Shown here in pieces: positions 52,336 to 64,000 of a stretch of DNA of 64,000 bases; the first letter of the stretch is position 1; every line of letters begins with the position of its first letter. The DNA is taken from positions 10,462,803 to 10,526,802 of the forward strand of contig NC_021677.1 of assembly GCF_000247815.1 (NCBI RefSeq), written 5' to 3'. Source of the stretch: Ficedula albicollis (lineage: Eukaryota; Chordata; Aves; Passeriformes; Muscicapidae). A model generated the notes under the pieces. It did no database searches. It was not told the DNA's origin and worked only from the letters and a program-made list of their open reading frames with translations. A program made the position numbers and the translations under genes.

Positions 52336-52888
52336 TGGATGGATGGATGGATGGATGGATGGATGGATGGATGGATGGATGGATGGATGGATGGATGGAT
52401 GGATGGATGGATGGATGGATGGATGGATGGATGGATGGATGGATGGATGGATGGATGGATGGATGGATGGATGGATGGATGGATGGATGGATGGATGGAT
52501 GGATGGATGGATGGATGGATGGATGGATGGATGGATGGATGGATGGATGGATGGATGGATGGATGGATGGATGGATGGATGGATGGATGGATGGATGGAT
52601 GGATGGATGGATGGATGGATGGATGGATGGATGGATGGATGGATGGATGGATGGATGGATGGATGGATGGATGGATGGATGGATGGATGGATGGATGGAT
52701 GGATGGATGGATGGATGGATGGATGGATGGATGGATGGATGGATGGATGGATGGATGGATGGATGGATGGATGGATGGATGGATGGATGGATGGATGGAT
52801 GGATGGATGGATGGATGGATGGATGGATGGATGGATGGATGGATGGATGGATGGATGGATGGATGGATGGATGGATGGATGGATGGAT
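52329..52888. repeat. (GGAT)140 microsatellite, uninterrupted
   Basis: 560 bp of GGAT, 140 units with no interruption seen. It begins inside the CR1 motif agggatgg, so it probably grew from that seed. Repetitive frames (Trp-Met-Asp-Gly, or Ser-Ile-His-Pro on the other strand) follow from the 4-bp unit and are not genes. Confidence 0.97.
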
Positions 52889-55800
52889 TGTTCCATATCC
52901 CTATTGTGGGATGGAGTATTCCATTTCACTGTTGTGGGAAAGAGCAAAGGACAACCACAGAGACAGGCAGCAGAAGGCCACCATCAGTTAAATCTGCCAA
53001 CTGCTACATGGACTGAATCCCTGCTTTCCAGAAAGTGGCTGGGCATGACGGCTGTTGGGAAGTAGGGAATTAATCTTCTGATTTTCCTTTGCACACAGCC
53101 CTTGGGTTTGCTTTATTAAGTTGTCTTTACCTTGATCCACAAGTTCTGTCCTGTCTTATTTTCTCTTCTGTCCTGATGAGGAGAGGAGTAATAGAACAAC
53201 TTGGTGGGCATCTGGCTGCCAGACAAGGTCGATCTCCTACACTATCTGATAGATTTTTTGGAAATGTTGTGATGGATTTTATTTTGGTTGGATGCATCTT
53301 TGTATGTGTAAAGATTGTGATAAGGCCAAGAAATGGAAGTGCATTCTTGTCTAGATTCTGTGTTTGTTCTCTGTTTGAAGGACTGAATGACATTTGCCAA
53401 ACTATTCAGTTGTTGGGCAAAAAAGCTACCAGAAGATGTTCCTCCAATATTTATGAGCTACATGATTTTGAGTATCTTGTTGCCAGGGTTTGAAACAGTG
53501 CTAAGGTCTCTAAATCTCTGGTATAATCCAGAAATTAACTGATTTTGAATCTAATCAGTTACAGAAGGATATAAATACTTTAGAACACTGAGGCTCTGCA
53601 TTGATGTTACTCAGAAGATGTTTATAGTGAGTGGTCTCTGATTTCAGACTCCCAGAAAGAATTTGAGAACAGGAGTCACAAATCTCCAGCACAGTGGTGA
53701 AATGGGTGAAGGAGGTGTTTCTTTGGGGGTTTTAGTTATTTTTGCCCTAAACCAGATTAGCTATCAAGGTGTTACCAGTTTTGAAAACAATGAAACCTCT
53801 TGCTGTGGTCTCTGGGATTTCCTGTAATTGCATGATTGAAAGAAACAAACAGGGGCTCTGTACATTGGAACCTCCAGAAAGGGGACTGAGGCCAGTGCTA
53901 GTGTCTCCTTTCAGGAGGCTGTGATGTGGTTATGAGACCTGGAGATTGGTTTGAGCTCCCATACTGTCTAAGAGACAGCCATTATAAAATTAAGCCACTC
54001 GAGGTCATGTCAGTGTTGGTAGTTTCTGGACAGCCACACTGCTTGGTGCTGGGCCATTCTGCAGAGCCTGCCTTGGGAGATATCCCAAGGATACCCACGG
54101 AGTATGAAAGGAGCAACTAGCCAAGAGAAGCAGGAAAAAGTGTTTTTCTGGAGTGGGGGAAGGGATACTGTTTGTTTTCTGATTTTAATCTGCAGAAGTC
54201 CAAGAAAAGGAACCAAAAAATTAAAGAGTGGGAGGACTGAACTGGAGGGGAGGAGAGTAAAAGTATCTTTTTACATCAAGAATAGCCAGAGCAGACCACT
54301 GTTTAAACCTTGGAACTTCATTATTCTTTGTCCAGCTGGCAGTCTGTTAGAAGAATCCTCCTGACTCCTGGGTATACAGATTTTGGAGAAACACAGGTTT
54401 TCTCATTTCTACTCTTGCAAAAGTAATAATTTCCTTGCCAGAAACACCAACATGGGGAAAGCTACGTATCTGGAACTCTGTCCTAGAGTAAGTCAGAGGG
54501 AGCTCAGCTGCTGCTTCAGGAGCCCAGAGGGGACATCCAGGGCAAGGCCAAGAAGAATCTGTCAGTGCTGGTGTTAAAGGCAGGTAACCAACTGCACTGT
54601 GTCTCTGTTCACAGGGATTCCCTCAAAGTGCCCTATTAGCCAAAGCCTCTGCTGTACTGTACAAGTCAGAATTCCAAAGGTGAACTGCTGTCTGCCAGGA
54701 GAAACTGGTTTTTCTGTCTCCTGGTTTCCTGCAGAGCTTTCAGAAGCAGAACATAAGCATGTCACTGGGGCCACAGGAAGTGTGTGGTTTGTCCTGCCTG
54801 GCAGCCCCTGAAAACCCACATCTTCCCCAATTGCTTTTTTGCCTAAGTGTTTGAAAACATGTCACTGGAAGGTGCTTGCAGGCAATAGACATTTCTCTTT
54901 ACTACTTCAGTAAAAATGTCCATCCTGGCAAAATGCAATGAGACAAGCTGTGAAGCTGCCCAAAGAAGGAGTATCAGCCATGTCTTTTTTCTGTGGTCAG
55001 TGACAAGGGGAGCAGAAACTACAGCTGTCGAGATTAAGTGTATGCATCTTCCTTGATCCAGGCTAAACTGGGGTTTGATATTGCTGTGACACCAAGAAGT
55101 CTTTCTCTTTATTGTCTGTGTTCTTTTCAGTGCCTTGTAGTAACCAAAAATACAGGTAAGAGATCCATCCAGGGAGAAAGAGTAATGTGGGATGGAAGAA
55201 GACACTTCTCTGGAGAAAAACTGGAGACTGGGGGAGATAAACTGAGCTTGATTTTGTTGTTTGTGTTGAGTTCAGCAACATAAACCACCAGCCTGTAACT
55301 TTTGAATATAATACTCTTACCACTTTGTGTTTCAAGGCATTTTGCATTTTAAAGTCTTCAGCCCAAGCAAGGGCATGTCTGCATGCACTACCTGACCAAT
55401 TTAACCATGCATATATGCAACTTTTAAAAGAATTAGATATAGAGGGGAACTAACCAAAATAGTAAAAACAGACAGTCCTGAAAAGTTAACACAATAGATT
55501 CAAAATTTATGCATTTCCCATTTTCTTAAATTTCCAACCATCTTTTTCCAAAGTAAAACAGAAACATCTTGACACTTACATACATATGCAGATTTCATCA
55601 GGAATTTTCAAAGGTCAGTGCAGACCAGCTATGTACTTTGGAACTCCATTTAGGGGCACAGATATTATTCTTAGATAGTAAACAAATGAAAATGGACTTC
55701 TATGCCTCTAGCTGAACGTTCCAAAAACCTACAAAGAAGTCCCCACCTAATATATCTGATACTAAATATTGTGGTGCTCTGGGATTCTGTATCTTTTGTC

Positions 55801-57200
55801 ACTTCTTAGACACATTTATTTAATTCTTGTTATCAATAAAAGGTGTTCTTAGTCAGATATGTCATTTCCCAAATACTTTGACCTTCTGGATTAGGCATTG
55901 TTGTCCATAGTGTGTGCTGTTACTTGCACTTATTTTTCTGGACAACTTTTATTGCACAAGGAACCTGTATTGTTGTTCTGTGAAGTGTACACAACCCAGG
56001 AGTACAAGAAACAAGAAACAATGTCACTAAGCCCAGTAAGAGTACAGTTTTGCTAAAAGAAGTAATTTAATTCAGGGACAGAGATGTCCCCACAAGCTCA
56101 CAGGGCCCCCATACCAGCTCATCTTTCTGATTCTGTAGTTTCTGAAATTTTCTTCAAATGTAGCTGTGTTGGAGATTGGTATCTCAATCCCTAGGTTATC
56201 TGTGTAACCACGTTGTTCATAGGTGGCACTGAGGCAAGAAAGTAATTGTAATTTAGCATTTGGAAAGTTGGCACACACTTTTATGTCAGCTTCCCTTTTT
56301 AGCTAAATGCTGTTTCAAAACTCTTCCAAGTTAGACATGGATAAAAATAACGCAAAGATTGGAGGAGCTTTTCAGAGAGGAGTCAAAAAACCAAAAAATC
56401 CTAATCCAAAATGCTCTATCTCTGCCCAGGACAAGCAATATTTGAATATTCCAGGCATTTTCAGAACAGTTGGAGTTGTGGAAAATCTGTACTGAGAACA
56501 GACCATAATCTTTCTAATGGCATGTTAAATTTGTTGAGCAGTCTGGCAGTGAGCCAGTTGTCTGACAATGTTAGAAAGGAGTTAGGTCAGAATGACCTAG
56601 ACAATATGCAGAGAAGCCATTACCTTCCCAAGGCATTCTGCTTGGGATAATCATTCTGAAACCTACAGCAAGGAATGCCATAGCAGTGAACTTAGGAAGG
56701 AGCACCTGGGCTAATGAGTGCTACAAATGAGGCAAAAGCCCTCTGCTCTGAGGCTTTCTGATATATTTACTTTTTTCTCTTGTTTCTGTGGCACTAAATA
56801 TTTGAGAGAAGTCCCAGGAAATCCAGAACAAAACACTGACTGTGTCGTGGTAAGCAAAAATGTTTTTCTCCTCCTCTTGATTTCAAGGCTGTGAGCTAAA
56901 TAAGGATATTTGCTTTCCTTTGCCATCCACTTCTAACACATAAATAAAGCAACCACTCCTCTGTTGCAATGTGTCAGAGGTAGCTGTAATCACCCTGCTG
57001 ACTGACAGTAATTGGTATTTGCTTCTGTCAGCTTTAAAGTCATGCTAATTAAAACTGATCTTCCTACTCACATGTTGAAAGAAACCAGTATCTGGAGGCA
57101 AGATCATCTGGGGGAAATTCTAATAAATCCTCAGGCACCAATGTCTGCCTCCCTCAGAGCTGGCAGCAGTGGCCTTCCTGTTCCAAAGGAACACTTTGTC
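52889..57200. other. Apparent gene-free stretch
   Basis: No recognisable exon. The first bases after the array (52889-52937) hold an imperfect two-copy motif (ttccatatccctattgtggg / ttccatttcactgttgtggg). A 134-codon plus-strand frame at 53089-53493 was examined and shows no family features. Confidence 0.5.
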
Positions 57201-57249
57201 ATGTGTCACAGTGTCACCCCAGGCAGCCACCGAGCTCCAGGCAGCCACT

Positions 57250-57800
57250 CACTCTCTCTCCCATGGGATCAGGGAGAGAATCAGAAGGGGAAAGGCCGGA
57301 AAACTCATGGGGTTGAAATACAGACAGTTTAACAGGAAAAGCAAAAGCTTTGCACACAAGCAAAGCCAAACAAGGAGCGAATCCACTTCTCCCTGTGGGC
57401 AGGCAGGTGTGCAGCCATCTCCAGGAGAGCAGGGCCCCCTCATGGTAACAGGGGCTTGAGGAGGCCAAGCCAGCACTCCAAGTGTCCCCCTCTTCCTTCT
57501 TCTTCCCCCACTTTATATACTGAGCATGATGCCATGCAACATGGAGTCTCCTTTGGGGTCAGGATCTGTGTCCCCTGCCAGCTCCTTGCACGCCCGCAGC
57601 TCCCTCACCAGCATGGCCTACGAAAAGCAGAGAAGGCCTTGGCTCTGTGCAAGCCCTGCTCAGCAATAACAAAAACATCTCTGTATTATCAACTTTGTGT
57701 TCAGCACGAGTCCAAAGCACAGCTCCATCCCAGCCAATTGTGCAGAAAATTGCCTCGGCCCCAAAGCAGCACGCATCTTCTCCGGGCTCTTGCCTTCTCC
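57250..57800. mobile_element. Degenerate LTR-like avian interspersed repeat
   Basis: Recognised in order: aaactcatggggttgaaata followed by cagacagtttaacag, later cactttatatactgagcatg, atgccatgcaacatgg, ctgtgtcccctgccagctcc, gcaataacaaaaacatc, tattatcaac and tccatcccagcc. I know this order from a common avian repeat usually classed with retroviral LTRs. Ends and exact family are not determined, and no viral coding sequence was seen. Confidence 0.5.
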
Positions 57801-60800
57801 ACGGGCATCAATGATTCTACCACTAGGAGCAGGAAAGCTTACTGTGCTGTGTAGCAAACCAGCCCATATTGATGGCCCAGACTCTGAAAGCCAAAGATGG
57901 TTACTATGTTTTCTGAAGTTCCCCTTCTCCAGTTCTTCACTGGAGCACTTTCTGGAGCATGCATGCCATCCCCAGAGACCTGTAGAGCAGGGAATAGAAG
58001 ACACAGAGAGAGGAGGAAGAACTGGGGAATACATGCAGTTCCTCAGGTGTGGGCTTTAGTCAGGACACTGGGATCGGTACCAAATGCCCTATAAACTCTT
58101 TAATTATGGCATGGTTTAACAGTGCCTCGAGGAGCCTTCAGCAGTCTGTGGCAATCCTCGTTGAGCTGGTTTGTTATGGAGCCAGCAGGAAGTGCCCACC
58201 TTGGAGCCCCAGCCCCGCTGTGCTGGTTCAGCTGGGTGCTGGCCAGCCAGTCACCCTCTGCCTCCTCATGTTGGGTAACAGGAGACTGGAGTCACAGGCT
58301 GCAGAGCAATAGGATGTCCTGGTTCTATAACCTCTGTAAAGGCTTCAAGGTGGTTTGAAATCAAGCAAGATGGCTTTCAGAGGATGCCTTGCAGTTTCAT
58401 AAGATGTTACATGCTTTCCCTTGCAAAAACGTGGAATAGCTGCCAGGAAAATTGAAATAAAGGACTTGAAAACCAGATTAAATAGATACCAGTGAACTTT
58501 CCAGGACTCTTCCATCCTTCATATTCTAACTGGTTAATACAAATGCTTTGCAAGAAGTAGGTCAGTGCTAACAGGAAAGTTATAGTGTTTGCATCTTGTC
58601 CAGTTTTTACTAATGCTATGTTATTTCATCAGTGTTTTTTGTAAACCACTGATAAAACTAAAGATGTACTTGCTTCAACATCCTCCATAAGATGTTGCCA
58701 AACTCACGTTAAGTATATACAAAGATTTTGTAACTAAAGATACATGTGCATTATTTTATGTATGTTATCATTTTACAGCATTATCATAAAATGCTATTTT
58801 TAGTACCACTGTTGTCTACTTTAGTAATTTTATTTTTTTGTTATTTTGGCAAATGCAAAACTTGTCTGAAAAGATACAGAGAACCTAAAAATTGTAGGTT
58901 CCAAATGACAATAAGAGCAACAAGTTGTCATGATTAATCCATATTTATAGCATGAATGTTAGCTTTTCATTACTCCAGTGTAGGACCATACAAAGAAAAT
59001 AAACTTACTATGTCGGTGTCAGAGGTTTTGACAGCTTAGTAGACATTGCATTCCTATTTCCTTTCCTGTCTCATGTGGCACTGCTGTCTTCCATACCATT
59101 TAGTAGTTGCATAATTGTTCCCTTTCAAGCATACAAACAATGAGGTCAACTTGAGTCATGTCAAATAACTGGAGCAAATACCACATATGAAACCATTTAA
59201 GATAACAAGTCATGTAATCACATATATTACCCCTTGCCTGGATTTTCTGGATCATGCTAGAAGTGTACTAGAATGCACAAAAGCAGCAGAGCTCACCAAC
59301 TGGCTGTTTTGCCTATGATAAGCAACTAATGAGCAGTTTATTGCAAAGTATTTAATACAGACAAGCTAGAATTGAGTTACCTTCCTCTACATCATCATGC
59401 TTCTTCTTTACTCTGAGCTTTTCAAGGCAAAACCTGTGTTTTCCTGCAGAAAAAAAAAATGACAGAGATGAAGGTTTAATTTTATTTTAGTGGTTTTAAT
59501 GACTTTCAACTATGTTACATTTTAAAGCTGTCTAATTATCAGATGTAACATCTGGGATACAGTATCTATCAGACTGTGTTTTATCCAGACTGGGCACAGA
59601 TACAAGAAAGTGCTATTTGTATTTATTAACTGGAACATAGAGAGAAAGGTCAACACTTTCCCTATTCATCCTTCATCAGCAGAGATGCTGGTAAGAAAGC
59701 AGGGTAAAAGTGAAACCCTTAATCAACAAGAACTTGTGCCTTCAGAAATATGCAAGACACATGAAAGCAAAGAAGAAGCTTCTTAACCTGTGCATTTTTT
59801 CTTTTATTGAATCATTTGGTTAAGCTATAGAGTATGGCATAGACCTCTTCTGTTCTCTACTGAAGCCAAAAGAAGTGGCTTCTCTCTTGCTACAGTGGTT
59901 GACAAGAAGCACTGAAACACTGTTCATAAACAAGCAGCAATTAAGAGAAAGCAGAACTTGGCTAGAATAGTTCTATTAATATGTTTTGTTCCACTCTGCA
60001 GCACTTTTGAAGGCATTCAACAGTTGTTTCTGTAATCCTCCCAACTTCTTGTGACAGTAGTAACAATTACTGACTCTTCAATGCGAGTTGTTCTGCCTCC
60101 AGAGATGTTGAGTCTTTTTTTATCTGCACTTCAAGGCCCCACTGAGAAGAGGTAACTTTCTTCTAACCTTTCAGTGCTAGAGAGTTTCAGGCTGCAGCTG
60201 GAGGGTGTGTGGGCACACAGAGTGAACAGCCCTGTTGGCATCTGTTCTGGTGTAAGGTGTGTTTCTAGCCACATACATCCTCAGTTTCCCAGTCATCTAC
60301 CACAGCACAGCCACATTCACATTCCCAGTACAGCACAACAGAGTGGCTTTTCCTGCATGGAGGGGATGCTCAGCACAGGGGCTTTATTCAGAACAGCAGC
60401 CTGTCTGTGCCAAGTGCTGGGCCAGACTCCTGCAGTGAAAGGAGATCCTGTTCAGGGACATTGTGTGAACCTGGCCACTTCCTGTGGTCCGGTCTCCTAC
60501 TCTTCCAGCATCACTGGATTAAGGAGCACAGATCTGCCTACTCCCTGTAGCAGCATTTGCTTTGACACTGTTCTCTGCGATACCATTCCCCTGCAAGTTT
60601 CAGTGACTGCCCCTCCCCACCTCTTGTAATATTGCAGGATTTGCTGAGTGGCATTCATTCACCTTATCAACTTCCTTAAGGATTCTCAATACCCTTCCTG
60701 ATGATTTCTAACATACTGGCTGCTGCTGGACACTTCTTCAGCATTCTGATGTGGCCTATCACACAACTCCAGTCCCTTTCTCCATCACAGAATTATTTTT

Positions 60801-63800
60801 TTTCTCCAGTCCCATTTGCCTTCAATACATGAGAGCTGTCAGAGTTAAAATCCAGTCTAATTTAGAGACTGGTGGCTTCAAAGCACTGTGGTTTTAATCA
60901 GAAGACAAAATGGAATCCTCACTGGAAAACACAACTAGATCTAGAACAGAATTTGAAATAGCATTTTGAAACCCTTTCCAGACATACTTATATACAAAAG
61001 CTACTATTTCAAAATACAAATTTGACTGAACTCTGGAATCCCCTAGCACACACTTGTGCAGTAGAATAGCTGTTTAGGCTGGGTTTTGCACAGGCCTCTG
61101 TTTCAGGACTGAAGGAAGGGAGCCCTGGCTGCTGAGTGCTGCTCTTTAGGTTCTCAGTGGGCTCGTTCACGTGGGGGCCTCCTCCAGTGACCTGCAGGCT
61201 TTGAGGGAAGAGGGCTGACATACGTGTGGGCTGCATGGTTACTGCTGCTGCCATGCCCTGCACGTGGCAGCAGGCCTGTTTCTCAAGCCTGGGCAGCTGT
61301 GTTTACCTGTCTGTGTTTCTGTGCTTCCATGATCTATATGAAGTCCATGGTGTGCCCCAGCTAGTGAATCACTGTGTGTCCAGGAGAGACCAAAAGGTAA
61401 CCAGCACTGATTCCAAACCATTTCAGCTACTTCTTTTAAACCCATTATGAATAAAGGGTTGAATCTTCTATATCAGCATCATACAGAATATAATTTTGAA
61501 GAAACTCTACAGTCATAGAGAGGAAAAGAAATATACTGATGGAAGGTCCATTTATCAATGCTTGGTTAAGTTACTCAGTAGAATTAAAAATAAAATTTTA
61601 AAATCCCTCATATCAGCCAAGAGGTTTTTGCAATCTTTTAAAAGCCATTTCTACTGTCTCTAGCTTCCTCAGGTGGAATTTGAAGCAGCCTTTCATATCA
61701 GACATGATACTTCCTTCCTCTGTGTTTTTAGATTATATATTATAATGAAAACATTTTGCAACATGCCATTCATTAAAATGAGAGTACTTGTGTTATATTA
61801 AGTGTGTGTATAAGTTACATAATTATGTAAATGAATACACGTGTGATTTCAATCCAGCATACATTTTTTTCTGAAAATAATCCCTTCTGTTTGTAACAGT
61901 TAGATGTACAACTTCAGTTCTTTGATCATGGAAGCTGACAGCTCATACCTGACTACTACTGAGATGGTGTTGTTTATGCCTGAGGTCAGTCTGACTCAGC
62001 ACACTGTCCTGATTGCTGCCTTTCAAAGAGCTCTGTGTGTAGAAATGAAGAGCATGTGCACATCTCTCTGATCAGGAGTTCTCCTGAAGAGGCACTGCTG
62101 GTTTTTTTAACTTCAGCCTTCTTCACCCTTCAATAAACAGGTCCTTCCTGCAGCACAGGAGCCACTGCTCTCCTTTTATCTCTTCATGTTACACCTTGAA
62201 AACACTCTTTTCTCAAAAAATGCTGCTACTGTTCTCTTGGTGTGGCAAGAGTGGCAAAAGTGGTATCAGGATAGTTCCTTTCTCCATCTTCTCAGAATGT
62301 GCAAAGGTATTATGCTGTTCCTGCTTTTTCTGAGTAAAGCTCAAGAGGAATGAAAAATCTGAGTCTGTGCCTTACTCAGCATATTGAGTAACCAGCCCAG
62401 GGCAGCTATAAAACACTTTTGAAGCCAGGCCTCCCTCCCCACTGGCAGCAGCTCCGTGCCACTGGCACCCAGCTCTCATTTTAGAGTGATTTGTTTGTCT
62501 TCAGGAGGCAGCAGATGGCAGCAAAGTTGTACAGATGCACCAGGAGAAGGAAAATATCTTTGTGCACACACTCTAACAACATTCCATGGAAAAAATGTGT
62601 CATTTGTTTCTGTCTGTCTTGCAGTGTGGTTAAGACAATAAATCAGGTTTATTGGCCCTCATGCACTTGTAATGTAAGGGGTTGTTTTTCCCCCATTACC
62701 AGGAGTTAATTAAATCAGGTTGGGGTGAGAGGATGTGAACTATTTCTCAGTAAATCATCTTCATCTCTGTAGGACTCACTTCTTTGTGCAAATCTCTTTA
62801 TATCCTTCATTAAACAGATACTGATGGCCTTGTGCAAATATTGTAACAAAGTGCTGGTGTGTGCTCTCTGATTGACTGCCAGTCTCTGCTGTGAGCTATG
62901 GAATTCCTCTCTCACTTGAGCTGTCCTTTTCCAGCACTTCAAAATAAGTAGCAAAATGATTTTTTTTTTTAACATATAGAGAAAAAAGAGGAGGAAGGAA
63001 ATGCTGCTGTATAAAGTCTTAGTGTTTAAAGCACTCCAAAGTCCTAATCATGAAATAAAAATGAAGTCTAGGTTCTGGACAAGGGCAGTGGAAGTTTCTG
63101 TGATTCCATCCCTGCTCATGAACATGTTTAGTGACACACTTGACACGGTATGTTTGCTGAGGTTGTCACTGCCAGCAGCACCACATCCACGCAGAGCAGC
63201 AGCAATAAGCATACATTGCTGAACTCATTTCAGGTTGGATGGAGAGCCTGGATTTGTGTTCCTTCTTTTTGACAGGGATCCCATTCCTTGCTTGTATCTT
63301 TTAGTAGTTTCTTCAATGTTCAAAACCAGAAATTTGGAATAAATGAAGTATAAAGTCAAATTTGCAATACAGTCTTTTGGTATAAAAATAGACATGTTTT
63401 TGAAAGAAAGCTGGGGCTTAGATTTTCTTCCTGCTGAAGTCAGTAGAAGTTTTGTTTCAATTAGATGGGATCAGTCTCAGGCCTGGGATTTGGTGCTCAG
63501 ATTCCTATCTGGCTCACCCGTTCATCACACCAGCATGTCTGATGTCTGTAGGCAGTAAGGAGACTAATGATGTATGCCAGTTGCATATTTTTCATGTTGT
63601 TTATCAATAAAGGCCAGACTACGAATGTGTTCCTTATGCAGAGTGAGATGAAGGGCCGCACAGCCTCAGGAAAAAAAATTACTTAGAAAAAGTGACTTAG
63701 AATTCCTCACTTTTTCCTTGTCTCTAAAGACAACAGACATATTTTACAAGGTGCAGCTGTCCTCTTCCAGTGAGCAGCTCAGACCTGCTCCTGAGCCCTC

Positions 63801-64000
63801 GTGGGCAGGCAGGGAAGAGTGGTGGCCTCTGAGAGTTTGGTGCTTTCCAGCAGAGATTCAGCAGAGCTGGGTCACACCAGGGGAAATGAGGAGCCCACAC
63901 ACCCTTTGTGCTGTGCTGTGGCAGCAGTGGGATGAATTACTCGGTGCCTTCCAGTCTTGGAGTGATTCAGCTTCATGGAACTCCTGTCACAGTAACCACC
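57801..64000. other. Apparent gene-free stretch to the window end
   Basis: No exon of AMPD3, ADM or another gene expected in this neighbourhood was recognised. Several frames of 60-150 codons exist (for example 60174-60629) but lack motifs, conserved composition or splice context. No tRNA or other structured RNA was recognised by eye. Confidence 0.45.

Noticed and set aside
52258..53065. Open frames of 218-244 codons made of a four-residue repeat
   Set aside because: A 4-bp microsatellite without stop codons is open in every frame; there is no start context or unique domain.
53089..53493. 134-codon plus-strand frame
   Set aside because: No recognisable domain, unusual amino-acid order and an overlapping opposite frame; could not be supported as a gene.
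60174..60629. 151-codon plus-strand frame
   Set aside because: No motif, no splice context; composition fits chance in moderately GC-rich DNA.
36000..64000. Search for ADM or another neighbour gene expected upstream of AMPD3
   Set aside because: No adrenomedullin-like or other conserved peptide was recognised in any frame; in mammals the neighbour lies farther away than this window reaches.

Overview
The window is vertebrate nuclear DNA, most likely from a bird. Its genes are split into short exons with canonical GT/AG junctions, and its interspersed repeats are CR1 LINE fragments, one solo retroviral LTR and an LTR-like avian repeat. Species cannot be told from the sequence; the repeat mix and compact introns fit a bird, possibly a passerine.

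One protein-coding gene is clear: AMPD3 (AMP deaminase 3, the erythrocyte-type isozyme), on the minus strand. All 14 coding exons were located by reading the reverse complement, from the ATG at 31456-31458 to the stop at 3175-3177. The exons sum to 2298 nt, or 765 codons plus stop, against 767 residues in human. All junction phases agree and no frameshift or premature stop was seen. The exon encoding the zinc-binding HCGEAG segment (7866-7986) is easy to miss because a longer open frame overlaps it. Nucleotides 1-3174 hold the AMPD3 3' UTR and downstream flank.

Upstream of the ATG, 31.5-42 kb is the likely 5' regulatory domain. From left to right it holds a CR1 3' end, a long polypyrimidine tract split by a 669-bp solo LTR with a 6-bp target duplication, a CpG-rich promoter candidate (about 35.77-36.07 kb), and a cluster of NF-E2/MARE-like and GATA motifs (36.15-36.90 kb). 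Further on are a CR1 3' end and a second GC-rich block (41.55-41.93 kb) with a tandemly duplicated TTAYGYAA (D-box-like) module. The 42-64 kb part looks gene-free: I found a broken CR1 reverse-transcriptase fragment, a CR1 3' end that runs into a pure 560-bp (GGAT)n array, and a degenerate LTR-like repeat near 57.2-57.8 kb.

The most unusual structure is local duplication. At least seven two- or three-copy direct repeats (61-376 bp offset) lie in AMPD3 introns and one more lies upstream. Two very long pure G runs (447 and 224 nt) each sit between two copies of the adjoining sequence. That arrangement points to false joins or consensus errors in the assembly rather than biology. No convincing new biological system was found; the best leads are the regulatory clusters upstream of AMPD3.
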